This document shows positions 16,224 to 25,221 of a stretch of DNA of 64,000 nucleotides, in pieces (the first letter of the stretch is position 1; each line of letters begins with the position of its first letter). A program made the position numbers and the translations under genes. The DNA comes from Microvirga tunisiensis (lineage in GTDB: Bacteria; Pseudomonadota; Alphaproteobacteria; Rhizobiales; Beijerinckiaceae), in the NCBI RefSeq assembly GCF_009296175.1, contig NZ_VOSK01000001.1, positions 217,641 through 281,640 of the forward strand. The letters are read 5' to 3'. The notes beneath the pieces were generated by a model, which was not told where the DNA came from, did not search any database, and saw only the letters and a list, made by a program, of their open reading frames with translations.

Positions 16224-18752
16224 TCACAAAATGGGTCTAAGTGCAGTTAATAGTTTTGTGGGCAACTCCTGAATGGTTGGGACCGTTACCCAGAACGGCA
16301 TTTCGAACTGCGGTTCCTGACTTCCGACGCTGACCCCAATCACGAACCCGCCCTCTTGCTTGATCATGGCAGCAGCCCGCTCGGCGAGGCCCCCATCGTT
16401 CGGCTCGCCGTCCGTGATGACGATGAGGATCTTCTTGTCCTCTTTTCTTGCGCGCATTCCCGACCACGCTTCGAGCATGGCTTCCCCGGTCGGGGTGCCT
16501 CCCATCTGGAACTGGGATTTAGCCATTTGGGACATGAGCCGGTCGATGCCTGCCCGGGCTGTCACGATGTTGTCCGTGAAGTCCTTGAGCAGGTACAGCG
16601 GGATTGAATTGTAGTGATTGGTATAGGCGAGGTAGCGCGTTACCACCCGCCGAGCGGGTCCCAAGGCCTCAGTCAGAGCAATCTTGGCGTCAAAATAGAG
16701 ATCGATACGGCGGGGATTGCTCTGGCGATGGTTGATTGGGGTGTCGTCGTCGTCATTCGCGAACTCGGTCATCGACACTGATACGTCGCCCAGGAAGGTG
16801 ATTGCAGTGTTGTTTGATCGGGTGATGGTGGTCCGGGCGTAGATATCCGGAGACATCGTTGCAATAGCGGTGATGTTGCGCATGTCGAGCTGCCCTTCCT
16901 CCCGGTTTGGGCTGCGCCGTCGAACATCGCGGGCGATCACGAGCGAACGGAGGGAGCCGGCAAGCGTGGATGTTACGCCTGCTAGACGGTCGCGCGCCGA
17001 GTTGTAGTGTCCGAGGTCGGATGGACCTTGCAGGGTCCGGTCGAGCCGGACGGTAGAGCCGATCGGAGTCGGGGAGGGAATGCAGCCCTCCTTTTCGAGC
17101 TTCTCGGCAATCTCCCCGATCTGATCGAGAATGTCGCCGATATCGAGCCGGTCTTGATCCTCGGGTTCGTGACCCTGTGCGGCCTGACGGATCCGCTCTT
17201 CGCGGGCGTCCGTGTCGTCCTCGTCGCTTCCATCCGTGCTCTCACCGTGCCCGTCGTCGTCTCCTGCCTCGTCCAAGGAGGGAACAGCGTCGAGATCCTG
17301 CCCCGATGCATCAGCAGTACCGGGTGAGGTTGTCTGGTCAGCGGAATCCCTCTGGTCGGAGCCGCAATCATTGGTGTCTCTGTCGGTCGCTGGGTCTTTC
17401 TCGGCGCCGGTGCCCGGGTTGGGGCTGTCCGGGGACTGAACTCCATCTTCGCGTTCTCCGTCATCGCCCTGATGAGAAGCGGCGTCGGACGGATCTTTGC
17501 CATCGGCTCCGTCGGAGCCATCGGAACGCGACGTGATGTCATTGTTCCCGGACTGGTCGGCCGTATCAGAGCTGGATGCGTCGTCGGTCAGGTCGGGATC
17601 TTCTCCGCCCTGACCACCCTGAGGGCCGTCCTCCGTGCGCTCGGGCTCCGACTCGCCGTTGCCAGGTTCGTCCGAGCCATCGGACCGATCTTCAGTGGCG
17701 CCAGATCGGTCTGTGTCAGCGCCCGGGCCATTGCTGGAATCGTCAGATGAGCCGTCCTGTGCGTGATCAGTATCGTCGGAGACATCTTGTGAGAGGTCAT
17801 CCTCGGTCTGGTTCTCGTCCTCAGGTTGCTGATTGGGATCGGCCTCATCCGGGATTGCGGCGTTCTGGTCGTTCTGCGCTGACTGTTGATCCGGTTCGCT
17901 GTCCTGGTCCTCGTCTTGATCTTGGACTTGTCCCTGATCCTGATCCTGATCTGGGTCCTGGTCTTGCTGCTGATCCTGGTCCTGCTGCGGGTTAGGCTTG
18001 GGATCGTAAAAGCGAGTCAGGATGGTGTCAGTGAGGAGCTCTGCTTCATCCATGATCTTCTGGTTCGCGGTGACGTCGTCCTCTGAGACCGTCGAAAGGA
18101 TCCGTGGCCACATCTCGTCGATCATCGCCGCGACTTCCGGATTGATCTTCCGAGCAATCTTCAGGCAGGCCTGGGCGGTGCTGGCACAGGTATAGCCGTT
18201 GGCAACAGCGTTGTGCCAGGTGAGCATGGCGCCGGCAGCTGTGAACGGGTTCTCAAGGCCCTTTGGGTTCTTGCGAAGACCGGCGATATCTCTGGAGACA
18301 ACGTGTTCGCGTGTCGCATTGAGGTTATCACGGGTCCCTCGCCAATCCCTCATCAGATGGTGCTCGATCCGCCAGTCCTCTGCACAGTTCCAGAGATCGT
18401 GGATCGTCTTGATGCGGATGAGAGTTCGCTTGTCCGGCTTAGGGTTGAAGATGCCGGTGCGGATCTGATCGACCGAGAGGCCGGTCTTGTCCGCCAACAT
18501 TTGCTGCCGCTTCCGCGTCGGTGTGTAGATGATGTGAGCTGACTCATGGTCCGCATAGCCGCGCATCACGCGGGCGTCAGGGACTCTATAAAGAGAGGCA
18601 TCATCGATCGCTGGGAGCTTGATCAGGCCCGCGCCGTCAGTATAGGCACCTCTGCCCCTGAACTCGACTTTGACCTTGGCGCGGGAAACCGCCGTGCAAT
18701 TGATGTCGATCTCGCGCTTGAGATCGTATCCAGGTACCGTGGCAGCGATCAT
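16224..18752 (-). CDS. CobT-like von Willebrand factor A protein with acidic linker
   Basis: 842 residues from ATG 18752, whose ATGA overlaps the stop of the AAA+ gene. Residues 1-250 are folded and helical and include HESAHIIYTP, a His-Glu...His stretch as in CobT. Residues around 255-540 are an Asp/Gln/Ser/Glu-rich linker with long DQ repeats. The C-terminus is a VWA domain: MIDAS DVSVSM near 658, GGTPTG near 753 and VITDGEPND near 776 give the DxSxS, Thr and Asp ligands. CobT pairs with the AAA+ CobS in cobaltochelatase, but no other cobalamin gene is seen here, so the pair probably remodels another target. Confidence 0.85.
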   Translation of the reverse strand: MIAATVPGYDLKREIDINCTAVSRAKVKVEFRGRGAYTDGAGLIKLPAIDDASLYRVPDARVMRGYADHESAHIIYTPTRKRQQMLADKTGLSVDQIRTGIFNPKPDKRTLIRIKTIHDLWNCAEDWRIEHHLMRDWRGTRDNLNATREHVVSRDIAGLRKNPKGLENPFTAAGAMLTWHNAVANGYTCASTAQACLKIARKINPEVAAMIDEMWPRILSTVSEDDVTANQKIMDEAELLTDTILTRFYDPKPNPQQDQDQQQDQDPDQDQDQGQVQDQDEDQDSEPDQQSAQNDQNAAIPDEADPNQQPEDENQTEDDLSQDVSDDTDHAQDGSSDDSSNGPGADTDRSGATEDRSDGSDEPGNGESEPERTEDGPQGGQGGEDPDLTDDASSSDTADQSGNNDITSRSDGSDGADGKDPSDAASHQGDDGEREDGVQSPDSPNPGTGAEKDPATDRDTNDCGSDQRDSADQTTSPGTADASGQDLDAVPSLDEAGDDDGHGESTDGSDEDDTDAREERIRQAAQGHEPEDQDRLDIGDILDQIGEIAEKLEKEGCIPSPTPIGSTVRLDRTLQGPSDLGHYNSARDRLAGVTSTLAGSLRSLVIARDVRRRSPNREEGQLDMRNITAIATMSPDIYARTTITRSNNTAITFLGDVSVSMTEFANDDDDTPINHRQSNPRRIDLYFDAKIALTEALGPARRVVTRYLAYTNHYNSIPLYLLKDFTDNIVTARAGIDRLMSQMAKSQFQMGGTPTGEAMLEAWSGMRARKEDKKILIVITDGEPNDGGLAERAAAMIKQEGGFVIGVSVGSQEPQFEMPFWVTVPTIQELPTKLLTALRPIL

Positions 18753-19690
18753 GGGTTGACGTTCTCCTCTGCCGGCCAATCATCGCCCATGACCTTGCGG
18801 GCGAGCTCGGCGATGGCACCGGACTCGGCTTCGTCCGATCCACGGTTGACAATGATTTTCTTGACGGACTCGACGCATGCCTTTGTCTCGTCATGAAGGA
18901 TGGCTGTCTGGAAGGCAGCATAGCGGGCGCAGGCCTTCACCTGGCGGTAACTAAAGGCGCTCCTCAGCTTGCCTTCCCGAAGTGCGATCCTCATGGCGCC
19001 GGCGATGCGAACGATGTTGGTGGCAGTGTTGAGCGGAAGGTTCTGAACTTCCTTCCGGATCTGCTTCACCTCGTTCTCTTCGGTCTGGTAGTCAAAATCG
19101 ATCCAGAACGCGAAACGGTCACGGGTTGCCTCGCTCATTTCCTGAACCAACGCATAGAGGTTCATGCCGTCGGCGCGACCCTTGGTGTTGGCTGTCGCCA
19201 TGATCGCCACCTTGGGGTGGGGGTAGACGACGCGGCCCTCATCCTCGAGGATGGTGATGCCGTTGCCCTCGTAGAGCTGGTGGGCGAGGTACTGCAGGTC
19301 CGGGTCGCCGCGGTCGATTTCGTCCACGTCGATGATCGCCGGCAACTTCATGGCCTGAAGGGCGATGCCGTCGAACCATTTTGTGGTAGAGGCGCCGTTC
19401 TCGACGACCTGCTTGAAGCCTCCGACGATCTCGCGGCGGCGCATCTCGCCGTCGATCGGAATTCGGAACCACGGACGGCCCAGACGGGCAGCGATTTGTT
19501 CCGTAATGGTGGTCTTGCCGCAGCCAGGAGGTCCGACCAGAGCAGAGTTGTAGCCGTTCTCGATGGACCACAGGATCGGGGTCAGCTTTTCGGCATCGAA
19601 GGTGAACTCAGGCCTGATCACAGGAACCTTCGGGTGCGGCTCGTTCCAGACAACCACCTCGACGGGGAAGTTCAGATCACTGGGCTGCAA
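18749..19690 (-). CDS. CobS/MoxR-like AAA+ ATPase domain (3' part of a frameshifted gene)
   Basis: In-frame part holding the ATPase. Walker A GPPGCGKTT is about residue 52, Walker B is PAIIDVDEIDRGD, the sensor-1 region is AIMATANTKGR and the arginine-finger region is EATRDRFAFWIDFDYQ. This is the MoxR/CobS clade of AAA+ ATPases, which act with VWA proteins; its VWA partner follows with an ATGA overlap. The start at 19690 is not natural. The frame continues upstream through PTKLQPSDLNF, EPTYTIVRKLARDVF and so on to 19982, where it meets the N-terminal part after one missing base. The intact product would be about 540 residues. Confidence 0.85.
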   Translation of the reverse strand: MQPSDLNFPVEVVVWNEPHPKVPVIRPEFTFDAEKLTPILWSIENGYNSALVGPPGCGKTTITEQIAARLGRPWFRIPIDGEMRRREIVGGFKQVVENGASTTKWFDGIALQAMKLPAIIDVDEIDRGDPDLQYLAHQLYEGNGITILEDEGRVVYPHPKVAIMATANTKGRADGMNLYALVQEMSEATRDRFAFWIDFDYQTEENEVKQIRKEVQNLPLNTATNIVRIAGAMRIALREGKLRSAFSYRQVKACARYAAFQTAILHDETKACVESVKKIIVNRGSDEAESGAIAELARKVMGDDWPAEENVNP

Positions 19691-20382
19691 CTTGGTCGGG
19701 ATGGCATCTTTGAAGACGTCCCGGGCGAGTTTTCGTACGATGGTGTAGGTCGGCTCGTTTTCCGGCAGGGCTGACTTAGTGAGGCCCTCTTTCTTGAGAC
19801 GAACGACCTCATCCTCGGCTGCGCGCAGCTTCTTGATGAGCTCCTCGACCGACCCAATTCTCTTGCTGGTGCCCTGCTGAATGACCGTGTCAGCGATCGC
19901 GAGTTTTTTCGGGTCATAGTCGAATGGCCCGACCGGGCAGAATGCGGTGACCGTGGAGGTTTCAACCGGTGGAGGCGGGGGGCGTCCGGGTCTGTGCTTG
20001 TCGAGTAGTACTGAGCCGCCATTTGGCGGATCTTCTCGATGTCCCTGTTCATGAGTTCTTCGTTGAACGGCGCGAACCCGTCGAAGTCCTCCTTGCGCTT
20101 CTTGCCGCGACCGAGAATGGTCATGGCAATCTCGCGCACCATGGGATCGTGCTCGAGGAAGGGGTTGATTTCGAAGACGGCCGCCAGCTTATTGACGTAG
20201 GAGTCATAGGCGGCCGCGATCTGGTCGTCGGTGAAGATCCCTTCGACAGCCAGCCTGATCTTCTGATCCTCTTCGAATTCCGCCGGCAGTGCCCCCGTGT
20301 GCTTGGGCTGCAGGACCATGCGAATGCGTGGCCCCAGCTTGAAGGCCGCGATGTGTCGGAAGACAGGTACGTCGTAATTCAT
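19672..20382 (-). pseudogene. N-terminal part of the CobS-like ATPase gene, shifted out of frame at a C6 run
   Basis: True start is ATG 20382 (MNYDVPVFRHIAAF) after GGAAAG. About 130 residues are plausible, ending STDPDA. From a run of six C on the minus strand (19977-19982) the frame turns into Arg/Ser-rich nonsense and ends at 19672. Adding one C restores PPPPVETSTVTAFCPVG, which reads on without a stop into the ATPase domain. The N-domain is helical (PAEFEEDQKIRLAVEG, INPFLEHDPMVREIAM) and may be the substrate- or VWA-binding part. A homopolymer sequencing error or slippage is the simplest cause. Confidence 0.7.
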
Positions 20383-20493
20383 GGATCTTTCCGCTGGAAT
20401 TGGGTTGCAGAAATGCATCGGGGCGGACACTTGGTCCGCCCCGGCACGCGGCTCTCGGCCGCTCTCATTCATTCTTTGGGTTTGGGGTCAGCC

Positions 20494-22251
20494 CTACATT
20501 TCCCATCCGACACTTGGTCTAACTGGACGGCTAGTTCTGGGAGGCTTCGGAGTCGGTACTGAAACGCCCTTCGGCTGGGAGGTGCCCTCTAGGCCTGTTC
20601 CCATTCTCTTCTGGGTCAGGGTTTTGAATTCTTCCTGAGACAACCTATTGAGGTTGGTCATCATAGAAATTCCCTTTTGGCTCTGCTGAAAAACCTCCGA
20701 GGCAATTTGGAAGGCTTTCGAGACCTTGATCGTCTGATCTTCAATCTTGACCTGTACCTTGCGGCTGCGCAGGGACAGGTAGTCCGACTCATGCCTGGCT
20801 ATAGTGTCACGGGCGAAGGTGACGAGTTCCTTTGCACTGAAGGGGCGGGACTGGACGCTTTTGATGCTGCGGCTGCCGGTAGTCCTCTCCTCCGAGCAGC
20901 AAACAACGTGGAACGACGGCTGGCCCTTGGCATCGCGAACGGCCTGGGCAAAGTACACTTCGCTGCCAGTGCAGATCGCCCGAACCCAGGGGTTGTCGGA
21001 GACCTTTGTCCAAGCCTTGTAGGTTGTGTCTCCCTTTTCCACGAACCGCTGGGCGTCAATGTATTCGTTCATGGTGCCATGAACATAGGTGCTCGCCCCC
21101 ATATCGATGAGGATCCCGTGCGTCTTCCCTATTGCGCTCCGGGCGGCGCGGCCGACCATTTGCATGTATTCAGCCCGGCTCAAGATCTCCTTGGTATTAA
21201 GAATGGCGACCGTTTCCGGAGCGTCAAAGCCTTCGCCGATCATACCGACTGAACAAAGCGCCTGGACCTTGCCGCTTGCATAGTCGGTGACGGCAGCCTC
21301 GATCTCGTCATGCCGCATCTCGGAATGAATTACTCCGGCACCGATGCCTTGATCCTCGAACGCGGTCTTTAGTTTCTCCGCATCATCGATTGTCGTGGCA
21401 AACCCAAGGATCGGCCTTCCCTCAAGCCCTCGTCTTCTCATCTCTTGACAGGCTTCACGTGCCGCTCTGTCGAAAAAATCATCTGGCCTGTTGCGTTGGA
21501 TCAGTGAGCGGATTCCCGCGCGGGTCTTCTGGATATCCCGGTCGTCGATCTTCGCTTCGATGGCGTCCCTGACCCAAGTGCCATTCTTCAATGGGTAATC
21601 GGGTGTGACCGTTGGGACCTCCGTGATTTGTCCGATCTTGATGGCCTCGGCATAGGTCATGACAATCCGTCTCGCAGAGGCAAGACGGGGATGGAGGCTG
21701 GCACCGTCCCCACGGAACGGCGTTGCAGTGGTACCGACAATGACGGCACCGGGGTTGGCTTTGGTCACCTCGTCGATGACACGGCTGTATTCGGAAGCTG
21801 GATCTTCGTCAGTGGTGTGGTGGCATTCGTCGATTTGGATGAGGGCGAAATGCCCGAGTTCATCCATCCTTGAGGCGATAGTCTGGGGAAGGGCATAGAC
21901 GACATCGGCTTGCTTGGCGCCGAGGATATTACCGTCCATTGCAACGGCTGTTCTATCGGGGTCGATCCCGGAGTGAGAGGATTTCTGAGAATTCTGGGAG
22001 GCGATCCTGCGAAGACCCTGGAGCACGAGGACCCGGCTGTCGCTGATGCCGTCCTGAAGGCGATCACCGTCACTGATAGCAGCTGCCACCCGATTGTTGA
22101 TCCAGGTTTTCCCGCCACCCGTGGGGGCGATCAGAAGCACGTCTTCGCCGTTCCGGACCGCATCTATGATCTCAGAAGCGATCCGCTCCTGAAGCTCGCG
22201 AGCTTTAGGATTGACGTAAAACGCCGGCGTCTGGGATGCATTGGGCGACAT
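20494..22251 (-). CDS. SF2 helicase, DEAD/DEAH type
   Basis: 585 residues from ATG 22251. Motif I is APTGGGKTW (about 41-49), motif II is IQIDECHHTTDE (DECH box), motif III is VGTTATPF. The C-terminal RecA domain has GAGVIHSEM, motif V (CSVGMIGEGFDAPE) and motif VI (QMVGRAARS). The order and the DECH box place it with the XPB/Rad25- and RecQ-like group of SF2 enzymes that unwind or translocate on DNA. The C-terminal 150 residues lack known domains and end in a basic, Pro-rich tail. It lies upstream of the CobS/CobT-like pair on the same strand. Confidence 0.88.
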   Translation of the reverse strand: MSPNASQTPAFYVNPKARELQERIASEIIDAVRNGEDVLLIAPTGGGKTWINNRVAAAISDGDRLQDGISDSRVLVLQGLRRIASQNSQKSSHSGIDPDRTAVAMDGNILGAKQADVVYALPQTIASRMDELGHFALIQIDECHHTTDEDPASEYSRVIDEVTKANPGAVIVGTTATPFRGDGASLHPRLASARRIVMTYAEAIKIGQITEVPTVTPDYPLKNGTWVRDAIEAKIDDRDIQKTRAGIRSLIQRNRPDDFFDRAAREACQEMRRRGLEGRPILGFATTIDDAEKLKTAFEDQGIGAGVIHSEMRHDEIEAAVTDYASGKVQALCSVGMIGEGFDAPETVAILNTKEILSRAEYMQMVGRAARSAIGKTHGILIDMGASTYVHGTMNEYIDAQRFVEKGDTTYKAWTKVSDNPWVRAICTGSEVYFAQAVRDAKGQPSFHVVCCSEERTTGSRSIKSVQSRPFSAKELVTFARDTIARHESDYLSLRSRKVQVKIEDQTIKVSKAFQIASEVFQQSQKGISMMTNLNRLSQEEFKTLTQKRMGTGLEGTSQPKGVSVPTPKPPRTSRPVRPSVGWEM

Positions 22252-22302
22252 GGCAGATCCGGGTCCTTGCCTATTTCCGCATTGTACCCGAACGAAAACC
22301 CA

Positions 22303-22345
22303 ACAGAAAAGGGGCTAAGTGCCTTGAATCGGGTTTTGTATGTTC
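22303..22345 (+). promoter_or_regulatory. Probable promoter of the 22408 gene
   Basis: TTGAAT and a CTTAAT box about 16 bases downstream, within TTGAATCGGGTTTTGTATG, about 60-100 bases before the plus-strand start. It matches one form of the recurring TTDAT-G/C-GGTTTT intergenic motif. The region is a divergent one, shared with the minus-strand helicase gene. Confidence 0.35.
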
Positions 22346-22407
22346 CTTAATGCCTCCGAACCTCCTATGATCGTCGCCGACGTTATTCCCTCAAGTGGAG
22401 ATTGATC

Positions 22408-24381
22408 ATGCGAAAGCGGTTCTTCGGTGGTCGCAGCCAGCCGGAACCCCACCAACCTCATCCCCAGCCCCACCTTGGCAATTCGCCCCAGGCTGGCGTG
22501 AATGGGTCCGGTCCAGCCGGCGGGCGTAAGTCTGGTGCTGGCGACGCCAGTGCGGACATAGCCGGTGAACTGGCCTCAGCAGCGCTGGGTGCGAACGGAC
22601 AGTCGCGCGGAGGCATTGGCTTCCTTAGAGGCGCAGCTGGGATGGCCCTGAGAGCTGGGACGTCCGATATCGCGATGTCGGCAGGGAAGGCATTTCTATA
22701 TTACCAGCTGGCACAGATTGTTTACGGCGAGATCAAAGAATACCTCAACGCCTTCCTAGGCACCGATAAGCACCGATCCGATAGCTGGGCTCAAGGCATC
22801 CGGGACCCTTCGCTCGAGCAGGCACTCAACAACTCGGGTGCGGGACGTGATGCAGTTGCCGCTGGGCAGAAGATCGAGGCCCTGACCCAAGGTCAGTCGC
22901 TGGCCGGACGCGCGGTCGATCCAACCACACATCGGGGGTTGGGGTCTTACGAGACGGGGAATCTCAACCAGCCTCACCCGACGCTTGGTGCTGGATCGCA
23001 GATGGTTGTGAGGCTTCCCGGTGAGACCGGGCAAGAGTTTAGGCTCGACATGAGCGGGGCCCATAATGACAAAGAAGCCCTGAACACGCTCCTATCTGAT
23101 TATCCGAACAAGGCGCGGGCGTTCGGCCTTCCGCCAGAACTGCCCTCCGGGTCCTCCGTAATGATTGGCAATCGGGAGACCGGGGAAGACGCCCGAGAGT
23201 ACCAGTTTGTCGATGGCAAGACCTTCCTTCAAAACAACTCCATCGATGGATCCCTGGACCGTGCCTCTCACGCCATCGGCACCTCTGAGACGTACGGATC
23301 CAAAGATTTCAGCTTTAATAAAGAGGTGATCGCGGTATCCGATCCAAGGCTTATCGATGCGGCGTCCTTCGCGGATCAGGCAAAGAGCAGCAGCCTCATC
23401 GTCCGGGAGAGCCGGTATGAAGGCATGGAGTCCCAGCAGGTTGTTGGTCCGGAGGGCTGGTTCAGCAAAGGGGACGGCGAGGCGATGGCCAGTCTGGCGA
23501 CCTCGCTCGGCATTCAGGACGGGGCAGGAAAGGTCGTGCAGGCTCATGACGTCCGCACGGGCGAGAACGCTGTAGCAGTCAGCGGCCCAAGCGGGATGGC
23601 GGCGATGAGCGTCGATGCTCAGGGTGGCCAGCATATTGTGGCACAAGCCCAGCAGGGTGAGTGGTACCGGACGGTCGCTGTCAGTGCAGAATCCGATGAA
23701 AAGGCGCTGTCCTTCGATTCCCAGGGCCAAGGCCACCTCACTGACAAGGGGGTGGAACGGCTGGACAACGTATCCAAGTTCGTCAGCAATGCTTCCCCGA
23801 TGGAGGAACTCGCGCAGGCGGTTGATGGCAGCGCGAGAGGCGCGGTGGTTGCCGACCTTTCAGGCAAGGAGCCCCTGACGGCCATGCGGGTGTCCTTCGA
23901 CAATGAGAATTCTCAGTCCCAGATGGACTTCATTGTGAAGAATGGGCAGTTGACCATCACGGAGAACAGCCGCGCCGACGGAAAACCAATTGAATTGGCG
24001 GTGATCCGGGACGCCTCCATCAAGGTTGATCCGCAAAGTGGTGCTGTCGAGATGGGTGAGAAGGCCCAAGGCCTGATGAAGCACGCGCTGGAACTTGGAG
24101 CGGAAGGCGGACGCGAGGGCAAGACCGCGATGCGGATGTTCGCTGAGGCACACCCAGAGACCCAGCAATTCGCTTCGGTCACGGATCGTCAGCAATCGGG
24201 TCAACCGAATATCTTCGCGCAAGTGGCCGGATCTGGAGATTTGGCTCCGAATGCGAGGGGTACGATGAGCGGGATCGTCAACCAGGCGTCCCAGGAGGCC
24301 GATCATATCGCTACGGCTATGCCGGCGCGGGTGGCTCAGATGCCGTCCGTTGCGAAAGCGTCCCTTGAGATTGGAGGCTGA
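22408..24381 (+). CDS. Large unknown protein, Gly/Ala-rich
   Basis: 657 residues from ATG 22408, preceded by GGAG at 7 bases. The N-terminal 60 residues are His/Pro/Gly-rich and basic, then come a Gly/Ala region and one hydrophobic segment (MSAGKAFLYYQLAQIVYGEI, about residue 95). The rest (150-657) is soluble, with repeated small-residue and Asp/Gln-rich segments. I see no catalytic motif and recognise no family. It heads an operon with the exported protein at 24384. The membrane segment and repetitive polar body would fit a surface- or transfer-associated factor, without proof. Confidence 0.6.
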   Translation: MRKRFFGGRSQPEPHQPHPQPHLGNSPQAGVNGSGPAGGRKSGAGDASADIAGELASAALGANGQSRGGIGFLRGAAGMALRAGTSDIAMSAGKAFLYYQLAQIVYGEIKEYLNAFLGTDKHRSDSWAQGIRDPSLEQALNNSGAGRDAVAAGQKIEALTQGQSLAGRAVDPTTHRGLGSYETGNLNQPHPTLGAGSQMVVRLPGETGQEFRLDMSGAHNDKEALNTLLSDYPNKARAFGLPPELPSGSSVMIGNRETGEDAREYQFVDGKTFLQNNSIDGSLDRASHAIGTSETYGSKDFSFNKEVIAVSDPRLIDAASFADQAKSSSLIVRESRYEGMESQQVVGPEGWFSKGDGEAMASLATSLGIQDGAGKVVQAHDVRTGENAVAVSGPSGMAAMSVDAQGGQHIVAQAQQGEWYRTVAVSAESDEKALSFDSQGQGHLTDKGVERLDNVSKFVSNASPMEELAQAVDGSARGAVVADLSGKEPLTAMRVSFDNENSQSQMDFIVKNGQLTITENSRADGKPIELAVIRDASIKVDPQSGAVEMGEKAQGLMKHALELGAEGGREGKTAMRMFAEAHPETQQFASVTDRQQSGQPNIFAQVAGSGDLAPNARGTMSGIVNQASQEADHIATAMPARVAQMPSVAKASLEIGG

Positions 24382-24383
24382 CG

Positions 24384-24698
24384 ATGCGGAGGTTTGGAAT
24401 TCTTGCGGTTGTGGGATTAATGCTCGGCGCATCGGCTGGGGGGCATGCTCGCGATTTGACGAAGCCTGGGGTGGACCTGAGTGGTTTGGATCCGCTCGGA
24501 CCATCGAAAGGACAGGGGCAGGCCGTCATTACCGGGTTTAGGGATCCGCCCAGAGCAGACCCTCGGATCGACTTCAGCGCCCCGGGGCTGCAGGACACGC
24601 TCTCGTCGGGATCGCCGGGGTCCTCCTCGACCTGTCCGGGGCCGTGCTCTGGGCTGGTTGGGCCGAGCAATTCGAGATTCCTCGGCAGTACGTACTAG
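24384..24698 (+). CDS. Small exported protein
   Basis: 104 residues from ATG 24384, two bases after the preceding stop. A cleavable signal peptide (FGILAVVGLMLGASAGGHA) is followed by a Pro/Gly/Ser-rich mature chain with a CPGPC pair that could form a disulphide. It ends in TAG within the palindrome CTAG shared with the stop of the convergent gene at 24695. No family recognised. Confidence 0.6.
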   Translation: MRRFGILAVVGLMLGASAGGHARDLTKPGVDLSGLDPLGPSKGQGQAVITGFRDPPRADPRIDFSAPGLQDTLSSGSPGSSSTCPGPCSGLVGPSNSRFLGSTY

Positions 24699-25207
24699 CG
24701 TGCAGCGAGCTTTCGCGCTGCGCCCACACCACGGGCATAGCGACCGATTGCAATGATCAGAGCGGCAGCCAACACGATAAGCGTGAGGCTGCCGTTTCCT
24801 TTGAAAAAGCGGTTGGCGCCTGCGAACATCACGAAGGGACACCAGTAGGTGATGACGTACATCACTTGGTCATAGGCTGAGACCGCGCGCCGGAAGCTGA
24901 CGGTCTTGCCCGATTGTACTGAGATGCGCGGGGCATCCATGACGGCCATCGTGCGGAGCCAGAAGGTCCCTAGACGGGTCTCGTCCAGGGCACGCGGATT
25001 GTAGCCGGTTAGCGCAATGAGCGAGCGGTGACCGTAATAGCGGTCAAGATTGAAGGCGGCGACCACCATGAGCAGAAGCAGATTCATGGTGCCCATACCG
25101 GCGAACGCCAGGATCGCCATCACGCCAAGCGAGATGATGTCTATCAAGGCATCCAATAGGGAGCGACTGCGGGAGGGCGCAGCCGCGGGGGTGAGATTCT
25201 CAGTCAA
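24695..25207 (-). CDS. Integral membrane protein, unknown
   Basis: About 170 residues from TTG 25207, chosen because GGAG lies 9 bases upstream; a start at 25240 would overlap the preceding gene. Predicted membrane passes: IISLGVMAILAFAGMGTM with LLLLMVVAAFNL, YVITYWCPFVMFAGA, and LTLIVLAAALIIAIG. Cytoplasmic or periplasmic loops are basic. It follows the giant helicase with a short gap, so both may be read together. Such short polytopic proteins are common in transfer regions; no specific assignment. Confidence 0.6.
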   Translation of the reverse strand: MTENLTPAAAPSRSRSLLDALIDIISLGVMAILAFAGMGTMNLLLLMVVAAFNLDRYYGHRSLIALTGYNPRALDETRLGTFWLRTMAVMDAPRISVQSGKTVSFRRAVSAYDQVMYVITYWCPFVMFAGANRFFKGNGSLTLIVLAAALIIAIGRYARGVGAARKLAAR

Positions 25208-25221
25208 ACAGCGTCTCCACT

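Noticed and set aside
16204..16227. Inverted repeat GTGAAAC...GTTTCAC as terminator of the VWA gene
   Set aside because: There is no T tract after it and it coincides with the promoter of the next gene, so it is more likely part of that control region.
17880..18000. Direct repeats in the VWA gene as a CRISPR array
   Set aside because: They are in-frame codon repeats of varying length with no unique spacers or conserved repeat unit.
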